NCBI GenBank assembly: GCA_023432025.1
Contig: JAEYVE010000209.1
Span: 1-27,253 of the forward strand
DNA: 27,253 bases
Source: Pseudomonadota bacterium
GTDB taxonomy: Bacteria > Myxococcota_A > Polyangia > Polyangiales > Polyangiaceae
Reading direction: 5' to 3'
Below are positions 7,810-15,352 of the stretch, in pieces. The translations under genes and the position numbers were made by a program. Each line of letters opens with the position of its first letter. Positions within the stretch are counted from its first letter, which is position 1. The notes under the pieces are model-generated. The model was given only the letters and a program-made list of their open reading frames with translations, did not search any database and was not told the DNA's origin.

Positions 7810-7811
7810 TC
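7704..7811. repeat. Direct repeat, two 39-bp copies at the LolA-like 3' end
   Basis: Positions 7704-7742 and 7773-7811 match in 37 of 39 bases at an offset of 69 bases. Both contain GTGCTCGCTGCACT and end GGCCCCTGGCTC. The second copy ends inside the stop codon of the LolA-like gene, so a segment at the 3' end of that gene seems to have been duplicated into the intergenic space. Confidence 0.75.
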
Positions 7812-8637
7812 ACAGCGTGAACAAGCGCTTCTTCTCTTCGTCGCTGAAACGCCGCGCGGTGTTCACCTCGGAAAAGCGCGTCAGAGTCCTATCTCCGCTC
7901 GGCTCCATGACCGCCATTTCCCGAAGCACGAGCCCCTGACCGCTCACCGAAATGACGTCCACCAGCTTGTCCAGGGGCGCCGCCTTCGGAGTGAGACGGA
8001 GGAGCCACGACTCACCGCGATCCGAGAAGTCGACGTGAAAGTCTCGCTCCAAAGCGGCGCGGTCACCGTGCAAGAGATGCACGAAAGAGCGCACCAGCGC
8101 CGCGATAGCGGCATTTTTCGTCAAATCGACGGTGCGCACGCCTTTTCCGTCCGAAATGCGCAGCTCGTTACCCTCGAGGAGAACGACCGAACGCTTCGGC
8201 GACTCCACGTGCCGCGCCAACTTGTCCGGCGAAAGAAAGTACAAGCTGCCTTGGCTCGTGAGCGGCTTCTTGAGGAGCGCAATGTGCTTTTCCTCGGTGA
8301 AGCGCGCGGACACGCCGGGGCTCTTTCGGAACGCGTCCAGGAGGCCGTCGAGCGCTTGCTTCGACGGAGCTGCGCCGTTCGCACTCTGCGCCGCCTCTGC
8401 GGCCGGCCGCGCGGGCTGTGGCTCCGCGCTCTGCGCTAACCCGCTCTGCGCTAACCCGCTCTGCCCTGACTCGCTCTGCGCTAACCCGCTCGCGAGCGCG
8501 CCGAAGGCGCCACGCGGCACGAGGGCCACGAGCCCCACCACCAAAGGCAGAGCAAACGCCCACCTGGCTCGCGGCGCCGTCTCTTGCCGCGAAAAGAGCG
8601 TGCCTTCGAGTCGCGCCGATCGTGAACGTGATTGCAT
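7810..8637 (-). CDS. LolA-like periplasmic carrier of aryl polyene cluster
   Basis: This 275-residue protein has a LolA/LppC-type lipid-carrier domain from about residue 95 to the end. The family pattern is seen in FRKSPGVSARFTEEKHIALLKKPLTS, in GSLYFLSPDKLARHV and in SVVLLEGNELRI. LolA proteins form an open beta-sheet that shuttles acylated molecules across the periplasm; in pigment clusters the cargo is thought to be the lipid-linked polyene. Residues 27-45 form the hydrophobic core of a signal peptide after an unusually long basic leader. Between signal and domain lies a low-complexity linker that includes a five-residue repeat GLAQS, encoded by four 15-bp units. The start is an ATG three bases after the thioesterase stop. 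The next gene downstream is the exporter, after a 305-base gap. Confidence 0.85.
   Translation of the reverse strand: MQSRSRSARLEGTLFSRQETAPRARWAFALPLVVGLVALVPRGAFGALASGLAQSESGQSGLAQSGLAQSAEPQPARPAAEAAQSANGAAPSKQALDGLLDAFRKSPGVSARFTEEKHIALLKKPLTSQGSLYFLSPDKLARHVESPKRSVVLLEGNELRISDGKGVRTVDLTKNAAIAALVRSFVHLLHGDRAALERDFHVDFSDRGESWLLRLTPKAAPLDKLVDVISVSGQGLVLREMAVMEPSGDRTLTRFSEVNTARRFSDEEKKRLFTL
8427..8486. repeat. Four 15-bp tandem repeats inside the LolA-like gene
   Basis: The unit CGCTCTGCGCTAACC occurs four times in a row; the third copy has four changes and encodes ESGQS instead of GLAQS. The unit length is a multiple of three, so copy-number change would alter linker length without a frameshift. 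Confidence 0.9.
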
Positions 8638-8640
8638 GAA

Positions 8641-9093
8641 TCAGCCTGCCTCACTCGAGCCGGAGGGCGCGCTGGGCGCCGCCAGGAGCTCGATCAGCTC
8701 GCGCGGGGTTTCCACCAGGAGCCCCCCGCGGGGGTCGAGCGTCGCCAGCGTGGTGTGCGCGCGGAGCGCGCGGCGCCCGGTGGTGAGGTTGTGGACCTCG
8801 TAGGCCACGCGAATGCGGTAATCGATGTCCACCAGCCACGCATCCACTCGAAATTGGTCTCCGAACTTCAGGGGCGCCGAGTGGCGCAGCTTCGACTCGA
8901 TGACGACGAGCACGTAGTCGAACGTGTCCGAGACGCGCCCGCCCAGCCCGAGCTCCCGAAACAGCCGTGTGCGCGCGATCTCCAGGTACTTCAGGTAGTG
9001 ACCGTGCCAAACGATGTCGAGCGAATCCACGTCGTGAAACGGCACCTCCAGCGTCACCTGCGCGCGGTGCGGAGACGGCGCTGCGAGGCTCAT
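8641..9093 (-). CDS. apeK: 4HBT hot-dog acyl thioesterase (ApeK type)
   Basis: This 150-residue protein is a 4-hydroxybenzoyl-CoA thioesterase-type hot-dog enzyme. The signature FHDVDSLDIVWHGHYLKYLEIAR sits at residues 19-41 (the segment is given by position; Asp23 aligns with the catalytic Asp of the Pseudomonas enzyme). In aryl polyene clusters this thioesterase hydrolyses acyl-ACP and may act in release or editing of the chain. The ATG at 9093 gives an ATGA overlap with the ammonia-lyase gene and puts the catalytic loop at the normal distance from the start. A longer frame upstream exists but its translation is only the shadow of the lyase C-terminus. The last 15 residues are Ala/Pro/Ser rich. 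Family certain; substrate inferred from the cluster. Confidence 0.88.
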   Translation of the reverse strand: MSLAAPSPHRAQVTLEVPFHDVDSLDIVWHGHYLKYLEIARTRLFRELGLGGRVSDTFDYVLVVIESKLRHSAPLKFGDQFRVDAWLVDIDYRIRVAYEVHNLTTGRRALRAHTTLATLDPRGGLLVETPRELIELLAAPSAPSGSSEAG

Positions 9094-10718
9094 GCGCCCG
9101 CTCGCGCCTCGCCGAGACAACTCCCGCCCGTTGCACGTCCGGCGCCGACCAGCCCGCACTCCGCGAAGCCGCTGTCCAGCCGTCCACTTCGATGCAAATC
9201 GAGGACGAGCGCGATGTCTCCATCCATGCGCCGATCGGCGAGGTTCTGAGGCACGAAGGCGCGGACCTGCGCATGCAGGCTCCTGCTACGACGGTGGCAG
9301 CCTTCGCCTTCCCTCAAATCCACCGCCTGCGCCAACGCCAACGTGTGAATCGCAGCCACCGTCTCGGCGAGTGTGAGCACACGCGCCGCGTCACGCGCCG
9401 CGATGGTACCCATGCTCACCTTGTCTTGGTTGTGGTTCTCGGTGCTGCGACTGAACACGCTGGCGGGCATCGTTAGCTTGGCCGCTTCGGCCGCCAACGC
9501 CGACGTCGTGATTTGCATCGCCTTGAAGCCGTGGTGCGCCGCGGCGCGCGGCCCGCGCAGCCCCACCAAGTTCGCGGGCAAACCGTTGTTCGTGTTCGGG
9601 TGACACAAGAGCACCAGCTGACGATCCAAGAGATCCGCGACGTTGGCGACCAAGGTCTTCAGCGAATCCATCGCGTGACAAACGTGCCCACCGTAGAAAT
9701 TGCCGCCGTGCAGCACGTCGCCCGTGTCCGGATCGATGAGCGGGTTGTCGTTCGCGCCGTTCAGCTCCGTTTCCACGAAGCGGCGAATCTCCGGGAGTGC
9801 ATCCACGAGCACGCCCAAAACGTGCGGCGCGCAACGCACGGAGTAGCGGTCCTGGACCCGCATCACCGGCCGCGCTCGTTCGCGGTCGTACTCGATGTCC
9901 TCTCGGATCCACCGCGCCACCAGCGCCTGTCCCGGGTGCGGCTTGGCGTCGAAAATGCGTGCATCGAAGTGCCGCGGCTCGCCGCCCAGCACGTCACTGG
10001 CCACGGCCGTCAGCGCTGCCGCCCAGCGCGCCAGACGCTCGGCGCGCGCCACGGACAAACACGCCACGCCCGTCATGGCGCTCGTGCCGTTCATGAGCGC
10101 GAGGCTTTCTTTGGCCTCGAGCCGCAGCGGCGCGAGACCGATTTCCGCGAGCACCCCCGCGGCCTCGCGCACCTCGCCCCCGTAGTACACCTCACGCTCC
10201 CCTGCGAGGACGGCCGCAACGTAGGAGAGCGGAGTCAGATCCCCACTCGCACCGACGGAGCCCTGGCTCGGAATCACCGGCAGAGCCCCGCTCCGGAGGA
10301 GCCGAACCAGGCCGCGGAGCACCTCGAGCCGCACGGCGGAGTAGCCCTGCGCGAGCGAAGCGAGGCGCGCCATCAAGATGGCGCCGGACTCCTCACGCGT
10401 GAAGCTCTCGCCCACGCCGCAACCGTGAAAGCGGTACAAGTTGGACGGCAGCTCCGAGACCAGCTCGCCGCGCACGTCCGTTTCGCACGAGTCGCCGAAG
10501 CCCGTCGTCACCCCGTACACCACGCCGTCACGCGCGAGCCGCTCCAAGAGCGCGCGCCGCGCCGCGTCGTGACGAGCGACGAACGCGGCGTCGTCGCAGA
10601 GCCTCACGCTGACCGCTCCGCGCGCGACCGAGACGACGTCCTCGATGGTGACCTCTGCCCGGCCCACCACGACTTCACCGAGGGCCGGTTCACGAGCGGC
10701 AGGATGCTCAGCGGACAT
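9090..10718 (-). CDS. Aromatic amino acid ammonia-lyase, probably tyrosine ammonia-lyase
   Basis: This 542-residue enzyme belongs to the HAL/PAL/TAL family, in which an Ala-Ser-Gly triad cyclises into the MIO electrophile; that triad is at 157-159 in SVGASGDLTPLSY. The catalytic Tyr68 lies in YGVTTGFG, and the family motifs TELNGANDNPL and FSRSTENHNQDKVSMG are intact. The selectivity pair after NLYR is Phe97-His98 (FHGCGVG), not the Ser-His typical of histidine ammonia-lyases. HGCG is what I recall from lyases in xanthomonadin and flexirubin clusters. It should therefore deaminate tyrosine to p-coumarate, the aryl starter. The start lies inside the end of the acyltransferase gene (11-base overlap). 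Canonical ape clusters often lack this gene. Substrate is inferred, not shown. Confidence 0.88.
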   Translation of the reverse strand: MSAEHPAAREPALGEVVVGRAEVTIEDVVSVARGAVSVRLCDDAAFVARHDAARRALLERLARDGVVYGVTTGFGDSCETDVRGELVSELPSNLYRFHGCGVGESFTREESGAILMARLASLAQGYSAVRLEVLRGLVRLLRSGALPVIPSQGSVGASGDLTPLSYVAAVLAGEREVYYGGEVREAAGVLAEIGLAPLRLEAKESLALMNGTSAMTGVACLSVARAERLARWAAALTAVASDVLGGEPRHFDARIFDAKPHPGQALVARWIREDIEYDRERARPVMRVQDRYSVRCAPHVLGVLVDALPEIRRFVETELNGANDNPLIDPDTGDVLHGGNFYGGHVCHAMDSLKTLVANVADLLDRQLVLLCHPNTNNGLPANLVGLRGPRAAAHHGFKAMQITTSALAAEAAKLTMPASVFSRSTENHNQDKVSMGTIAARDAARVLTLAETVAAIHTLALAQAVDLREGEGCHRRSRSLHAQVRAFVPQNLADRRMDGDIALVLDLHRSGRLDSGFAECGLVGAGRATGGSCLGEARAGA

Positions 10719-11610
10719 GGGTCTTGCTCCAAAAATCGAAAAAGTTGAACCAATTGTCGGGCGCCAAGCGGCAGTAATGCTCGAGCCGCTCGGCATAGCG
10801 CCGCACGTAGTCTCCGAGTCTGCGCTCGCGATCGGCGCGCGGTAGCTCCAGCTTTTCTGCGAACGGCTCGCAGTAAAGAGCATAGCGGTTCGGCGGAAAA
10901 TGGAGACCGAAGGTGAGGTACACGGGGCAACCCAGCGTAGCTGCCAGAATGAACGCGCCCGTGGGAAAGCGCGCCGCGTGCCCCAAGAAGGGCACCTCGA
11001 CCGCGCGGGATTCCAGCGCGCGGTCCGCCAAGACCGCCACCAACTCCCCACGCTCGACCGCGTCTCGCACCGTCAAAGCGAGCGCGGCAGGGCTGCCGCC
11101 TGCGTCGATGAAGCGGGTATTTTCGCTGCTGCCGAGCCGAGTGAGAACGTCGTTCACGCGGCGCGCGTTCCGGAAGTTCGCCACGACGTTGATGGGGATG
11201 TCGTGCGACATGCCGCTGGCGCGCAGGGCCTCGAAGCTGCCGAGGTGCGCCCCGAAGAGAAAGGCGCCGCGCCGCTCACGCGCGAGCCGCTCCAAATGCT
11301 CGTGGCCCACGTGCGTGAACTCGAAGCGGTCGAACTGACCGCGCAAGAAGAACAGGCGATCGAGCGCGCACTCGGCGAAGCGCAAGAGGTGCCGGTACAC
11401 CGCACCCGGCGTCGTTGGCTGCCCGACGCGCGACAGGTACTGCCGCGAGGCCGCGCGCGCGCGCGAGTTCGCCAGAAAGTAGTACAGGACGATCCCCCGC
11501 AAGAGCAGCCGCGCCGGCAGCCGCCCCAGCGCGGTCGCGACCTTGACCAGCGTCACCATGCCCCAGGTGGCGCCGACCTCGCGCACGTCCAACCAGCGGC
11601 GCTCGCTCAT
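10708..11610 (-). CDS. LpxL/HtrB-like lipid acyltransferase
   Basis: This 300-residue protein is related to the late lipid A acyltransferases. The signature H-x4-E motif is GAHLGSFE, with His122 and Glu127, and a hydrophobic segment near residues 33-47 would anchor it to the inner membrane. The GELVAVLADRALE stretch and FPTGAFILAATLGCPVYLTFG match the second half of the family. In several aryl polyene clusters this domain is fused behind a glycosyltransferase; here it is a separate gene overlapping the glycosyltransferase by ATGA. It probably transfers an acyl or polyene acyl group to the glycosylated lipid anchor. The ATG at 11610 is set by that overlap. It is unlikely to be a true lipid A enzyme given the tight operon. 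Confidence 0.88.
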   Translation of the reverse strand: MSERRWLDVREVGATWGMVTLVKVATALGRLPARLLLRGIVLYYFLANSRARAASRQYLSRVGQPTTPGAVYRHLLRFAECALDRLFFLRGQFDRFEFTHVGHEHLERLARERRGAFLFGAHLGSFEALRASGMSHDIPINVVANFRNARRVNDVLTRLGSSENTRFIDAGGSPAALALTVRDAVERGELVAVLADRALESRAVEVPFLGHAARFPTGAFILAATLGCPVYLTFGLHFPPNRYALYCEPFAEKLELPRADRERRLGDYVRRYAERLEHYCRLAPDNWFNFFDFWSKTHVR

Positions 11611-12356
11611 GCGCGCCTCGAAAAGAGCCGCCGGAGCGGCCACGTCAGAGCTAGCGCGATGCCGATGCAAACGAGGCGCGTGTGCATCCAGCTGATGCGC
11701 ACGTTGTCGTGAAAGACTTGAAAGTGGCTGACGCCGCCCTCGTCGGCGGCCAGGTAGCGCACCTTGGTGGGTCGGTTTCTGACCGGGACGCCCGCCCACA
11801 CCAAACGCACCGCGATTTCGGGATCGAAGTCCATGCGATTGCCGCGCACCGGGACGTCGAGCGCGGCCGCGACGGGGTAGACGCGAAAGCCGCACAAGGG
11901 GTCGACGATGCGGCGACCGAGCGTTTCGAGCGTGACCCAGAACACCGAAATTTGGCGCGCCCACAGCCGGGACTTGGGCACGCTCGCGTCGAACACCGGA
12001 TAGCCGAGGACGAGATGGCGCGGCTCGACGCGCGCCGCCTCGACGAACGACGGAATGTCGTCGAAGTCGTGCTGGCCGTCCGCGTCGACTTGCAACGCAT
12101 GCGTGTAGCCGGCGGCACGCGCCGCCCGGAGGCCGTCCTTCACCGCGGCCCCTTTTCCGCCGTTCTGCGCGCGCCGGTGCAAGAGCACTCCGTCTTGCTG
12201 CGCGGCGCGGTCGCACGCCGCGCGCCCCTCGGCGCCGCTGCCGTCGTCCACGACGATGACGGGGAGACCGAGCGACCGTACCCGCTCGACCACGCGCTCG
12301 ATGGTGAGCGGATTATCATAGGTGGGCACGATGCAGCACGGGGAAAAGTCGCTCAT
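11607..12356 (-). CDS. Family 2 glycosyltransferase of aryl polyene cluster
   Basis: This 249-residue GT-A fold enzyme has the nucleotide-binding VVDDGS (Asp37-Asp38), NGGKGAAVKDGL near 65-76, and the metal-binding DAD at 91-93 in LQVDADGQHD. Such sequences resemble dolichol-phosphate-mannose-synthase-like family 2 enzymes. The C-terminus (about 222-240) is a single hydrophobic segment, so it is likely tied to the inner membrane. In aryl polyene pathways the enzyme is thought to add a sugar to the lipid anchor that carries the polyene. It overlaps the ligase gene upstream and the LpxL-like gene downstream, both by ATGA. In the E. coli type cluster these two activities are joined in one protein, so this is a split arrangement. 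Donor sugar and acceptor cannot be told from the sequence. Confidence 0.88.
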   Translation of the reverse strand: MSDFSPCCIVPTYDNPLTIERVVERVRSLGLPVIVVDDGSGAEGRAACDRAAQQDGVLLHRRAQNGGKGAAVKDGLRAARAAGYTHALQVDADGQHDFDDIPSFVEAARVEPRHLVLGYPVFDASVPKSRLWARQISVFWVTLETLGRRIVDPLCGFRVYPVAAALDVPVRGNRMDFDPEIAVRLVWAGVPVRNRPTKVRYLAADEGGVSHFQVFHDNVRISWMHTRLVCIGIALALTWPLRRLFSRRA

Positions 12357-14071
12357 GTGTGCTCCTCACGGGCGGGCCCTTGCGCCGCGAATTGGAGGAT
12401 GCCGCGCGACGCAGACTCCTCGGGGCTTCCGCCCGCGGAGGCGCCGACCTCCAGCGTGAATTCGACGCGCTCTTCGCGCCTGGACAACGCGACCGCGACG
12501 CGCGCGCCGGGGCGGACCGGGCTCGTGAACTTGACGCGCGTCATTCGCGTGAAGGCGCCCAGCTCGGGCCACGCCATGCGCGTTGCGGGCAGCACCAAGT
12601 CGTGGAGCTGAACGAGCGCCGGCAGCAGCGGATCTCCGAGGAAATGTCCATCGAAGCGCTTCGAGCTCACTGGCACCACGTAGACGGCGCGCGCCTCCGT
12701 GTCGCTCTCTTTCTCGAAGCTCTCCAGCGAGACGGTGCCGCGCTCCGCCGGACCCTCGAACAGCTGGCGGAGCTCGGTGCGGCGCAGCTTGCCACGTTCG
12801 TCGCGCGGGAGAGCATCCACCACGCGCACGCGCCGCGGCACGAGCACCGGATCCAGCTCTTTGCGAAGCGCCGTGCGGAGGAGCTCGGGTGAGTACCCCG
12901 GAGCGACCGCCACCAGCCAGACCTCCTGACCGCGCAGGCCGCCTGCTTCGTTCTTCAGGGCGCAGGCAGCGCGCACGCCGGGCAGCGCTTCCGTGATGCG
13001 CTCCACCTCGGCCAACGACACGCGTTTGCCTCCGACCTTGACCACGTCGTCGCCACGCCCCAGGTACTCGAAGGTACCGTCGGGGCCGAAGCTCGCGCGG
13101 TCTCCGGAAACGTACGGCTCCTCTGGATCCACGAGGAACGGCGAGCGCACGACGAGCCGCTCCTCCTCGTCCACCACGAGGGAAACCCCCGGAAGCGCGA
13201 CGTACCGCTCGCTCTCCGCGGGGCGCCGACGCGCAAAGCCCCCCGTCTCCGTGGAGCCCAAGACGTCCGTCACGACCAATCCGCGGCGCGCGAGGCGCCG
13301 CGCCAAGCTCGGCGCAAGCGCGGCTCCCGAGGACACCGCACGAACCGGAGCCATCGAGGTTTCGCTTTGTTCGAGCGCGAGCGCGAGCACCTCGAAGTGA
13401 GCAGGTACACTCACGAGGTGGGTCGCGGCGCCCGCCGAAATGCGCTCCGCGATGGTCGGCCCGTGAAGCGGCGTTTGCCGAGCGAAGCTCGCTCCCGCCG
13501 CGAGCGGCGCGAGCACGCCGAAGAGCAGCCCATAGATGTGCGGAGCCGGCACCGTCGAAAGCACCCGCGAGGCCGGTGAAAGCTCGAGCTCTCGCGCCTG
13601 AAGCTCCGCTTCCCCCAACAGCTGCCGCGCGCGCTTTTCCCACGCGATGGGCTCACCGCGGCTCCCCGAAGTGTACAGCGTGACGACCACTCGTTCGCTT
13701 TCGACTGCCTCCGGCGGCGTCGTGACGGGAGCACTGGACACGGCGCGCACGTCCAGCAATCGGACAGCGCCCTCGGGGGGCGACCCGTCGTGAACGACCA
13801 GCGCCGTTCGCGCGAGCGTGAGGACGGCCGCCGAGCCTCGGCTGGGAGGGAGAGTGACGCTCCGTCCCGCTTGCCAAGCCGCAAGGAGCGCGGCCGCGAA
13901 GAAGTAGCGGTCCTCACACAACACGAGAATGCGAGACTCGGGCGCGAGCGCTGAGAACGCTGCGCGGAGCGACGACGCCAAACCCCAGAGGTCCGCGTAC
14001 GTCACGTCGCCTGGCGCGTCGTAGGCCACGACGTCCGTCGCGCGGCCCCCAGCCGGTAAATGGAGGCTCAC
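12353..14071 (-). CDS. apeH-apeI: AMP-dependent acyl ligase fused to ApeI-like dehydratase
   Basis: This 572-residue protein has two domains. Residues 1 to about 430 are an ANL-family ligase: the phosphate loop is TLYTSGSRGEP, the A5 motif is LGSTETGG, the A7 region is YVSGDRASF, then GRGDDVVKVGGKRV, and the catalytic Lys lies in RDERGKLRR. It should adenylate the coumarate-type starter and load it on an ACP. Residues 461-572 are a hot-dog dehydratase domain with FDGHFLGDPLLP (His476), like ApeI. The usual FabZ acid after that helix is His here (VQLHD), so the domain probably needs the Glu of the separate ApeP-like protein. In the E. coli type cluster these are two genes. The GTG start is chosen because a strong GGAGGTG lies 7 bases before it and it overlaps the upstream stop (GTGA); an ATG 15 codons earlier is less likely. 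Confidence 0.88.
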   Translation of the reverse strand: MSLHLPAGGRATDVVAYDAPGDVTYADLWGLASSLRAAFSALAPESRILVLCEDRYFFAAALLAAWQAGRSVTLPPSRGSAAVLTLARTALVVHDGSPPEGAVRLLDVRAVSSAPVTTPPEAVESERVVVTLYTSGSRGEPIAWEKRARQLLGEAELQARELELSPASRVLSTVPAPHIYGLLFGVLAPLAAGASFARQTPLHGPTIAERISAGAATHLVSVPAHFEVLALALEQSETSMAPVRAVSSGAALAPSLARRLARRGLVVTDVLGSTETGGFARRRPAESERYVALPGVSLVVDEEERLVVRSPFLVDPEEPYVSGDRASFGPDGTFEYLGRGDDVVKVGGKRVSLAEVERITEALPGVRAACALKNEAGGLRGQEVWLVAVAPGYSPELLRTALRKELDPVLVPRRVRVVDALPRDERGKLRRTELRQLFEGPAERGTVSLESFEKESDTEARAVYVVPVSSKRFDGHFLGDPLLPALVQLHDLVLPATRMAWPELGAFTRMTRVKFTSPVRPGARVAVALSRREERVEFTLEVGASAGGSPEESASRGILQFAAQGPAREEHT

Positions 14072-14652
14072 TTTTTCACCTCCGGAGCACCAAAACGCAC
14101 CCTGCGCACGACCCATTCACCAGCAAAAAGCACACCCATGACCACGTAGGAGAAGAAGGACGTGTACAGCGTCCACGCTTCCACGGCGCCCGCCAGTGCA
14201 AGTCCCGCCGTCACCGCCGAGTTCACGACGAAAAAGCCGATCCACACCCAAGTCACCTGGCGGCAGTGACGCACCTTCTCAGGGGTAAAGTGTCGATCAC
14301 TCAGCCGAGCGATGCGCTCCACGTACGTTTGCTCGGCGCGCAGCGACAGCCCGAACACCCCCAAGAGCAAGAGGTTGATGAGCACCGGGAGCGCCATGAG
14401 CACACGCCCGTCGTTCGCCCACGCCGCGATGAGCGACAAAAGCGCCACGACGAGCGGTAGCTTCAGCAGAGCGAGGCGCGACCCTTCCCCCGATCCCAGC
14501 GCACGCAGCCCCAGCAAGGCCGCCACGACGAGCGCTACGCTGGCGCCGCCCCGGGCCCCATGGCGAGTGAGCGCGTAATAAAATGCGAACGGATACCCCG
14601 CGATGGCGACGGGCAACACCATGCGCCCGAGAGCGAGCCCGCGAGGTCGCAT
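14068..14652 (-). CDS. COG4648-type integral membrane protein of aryl polyene cluster
   Basis: This 194-residue protein consists mainly of hydrophobic helices, about six by eye, near residues 9-27, 36-50, 60-77, 83-102, 130-155 and 158-178. A charged loop between the fourth and fifth helix contains RIARLSDRHFTPEKVRHCRQVTWVW, positions 114-138 by my count, which resembles the conserved loop of the membrane protein found between the ACPs and the ligase in aryl polyene clusters. Its biochemical role is unknown. It begins three bases after the second ACP gene ends and overlaps the ligase start by GTGA, so it is translated as part of the operon. The identification leans on position as well as sequence. 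Confidence 0.75.
   Translation of the reverse strand: MRPRGLALGRMVLPVAIAGYPFAFYYALTRHGARGGASVALVVAALLGLRALGSGEGSRLALLKLPLVVALLSLIAAWANDGRVLMALPVLINLLLLGVFGLSLRAEQTYVERIARLSDRHFTPEKVRHCRQVTWVWIGFFVVNSAVTAGLALAGAVEAWTLYTSFFSYVVMGVLFAGEWVVRRVRFGAPEVKK
14077..14083 (-). promoter_or_regulatory. Strong ribosome binding site that sets the ligase start
   Basis: On the minus strand GGAGGTG is followed by five A residues and then GTG, with 7 bases between GGAGG and the start codon. This decides for the GTG at 14071 over the earlier ATG at 14116, and it is embedded in the end of the membrane-protein gene. Confidence 0.75.
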
Positions 14653-14655
14653 GAC

Positions 14656-15030
14656 CTAGCTGGCCTGAGAACGGGGCTCGCGAAGAGCGGTCGACGTATC
14701 GGTGCTCGCCTCGGCCGCGCCTGCGGAGTCCGCCGTGGCTGCGGACTCGCTCGGCGCTGTTTCCGGGGTGGACTCCGCGTCGGCGCCGGCGTCGAGGTGC
14801 GCCTGCACGAGGTCGACCACGTCGGCCACCGTGCGGATTTCCTTCAGTTTGGCGAGCTCGACGCGTTTGCCTGTCATTTTTTGGAGCTGCACGGCCATGT
14901 CCACGGCGTCGATGCTGTCCAAGTCCAGCTCTTCGCGCAGCGTCGCGCTCGGCACGATGCGCTCCTCGGGGAGATCGAACATTTCCACGAGGGAGGCCTT
15001 CACTTGCTCGAAGATCTCGTCTTTCGTCAC
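14656..15030 (-). CDS. apeF: Acyl carrier protein, second of pair, with C-terminal tail
   Basis: This 124-residue protein has a normal ACP core in residues 1-80. The phosphopantetheine site is Ser39 in LDLDSIDAVD. The core is followed by about 40 residues rich in Ala, Ser, Thr and Glu, which are not part of the ACP fold and are unusual; they could be a flexible tether or docking tail. The GTG start is preferred because GAGG lies 5 bases before it, right at the stop of the preceding ACP, and because the ACP helix starts immediately (TKDEIFEQV). Paired ACPs are standard in aryl polyene clusters, one probably carrying the starter or growing chain and the other a different acyl group. Which does what is not visible here. 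Confidence 0.85.
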   Translation of the reverse strand: MTKDEIFEQVKASLVEMFDLPEERIVPSATLREELDLDSIDAVDMAVQLQKMTGKRVELAKLKEIRTVADVVDLVQAHLDAGADAESTPETAPSESAATADSAGAAEASTDTSTALREPRSQAS

Positions 15031-15037
15031 GATGACC

Positions 15038-15352
15038 TCATCGGGTAGCGGGGTTCGCGCTGGAGGGAGCGCTAGAAACGACAGCGCGCTCACCGGTGGC
15101 GCGCTCTGTCCGAACGAACGCCGCAAGCGAGCGAACGGAGGCGAAAATATTTCGGTTCTGCGCGTCGTCGGCCTTGATGGTCACGCCGTACTCTCGAGAC
15201 AAAACGACCGAGAGCTCCAGCGCGTCGATGGAATCGAGCCCCAAGCCTTCGCCGAACAGCGGCGCCTCGGCGTCGATGGACGTGGGGTCCACGTCCTCGA
15301 GGGCCAGCGCCGAAACGATCAGTCGCTTTAGTTCAAGTTCCAGCTCGTTCAT
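15038..15352 (-). CDS. apeE: Acyl carrier protein, first of pair
   Basis: This 104-residue ACP has the attachment serine at Ser41 in GLGLDSIDALELSVVL, followed by a normal helix. It begins with MNELELELKRLIV and overlaps the PlsC-like gene by ATGA. Its core differs clearly from the second ACP, so the two are not recent duplicates and probably have different partners. The order acyltransferase, ACP, ACP is the one seen in known ape clusters, where these are ApeE and ApeF. Activation by a phosphopantetheinyl transferase encoded elsewhere is required, as none is in the window. Confidence 0.88.
   Translation of the reverse strand: MNELELELKRLIVSALALEDVDPTSIDAEAPLFGEGLGLDSIDALELSVVLSREYGVTIKADDAQNRNIFASVRSLAAFVRTERATGERAVVSSAPSSANPATR

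Noticed and set aside
9090..10718. HutH of histidine breakdown
   Set aside because: The Ser-His pair expected for histidine is Phe-His, and there are no other hut genes; the gene is buried in the pigment operon.
9513..10748. A 411-codon plus-strand frame opposite the ammonia-lyase gene
   Set aside because: It has no protein-like pattern; the lyase on the other strand has all family motifs.
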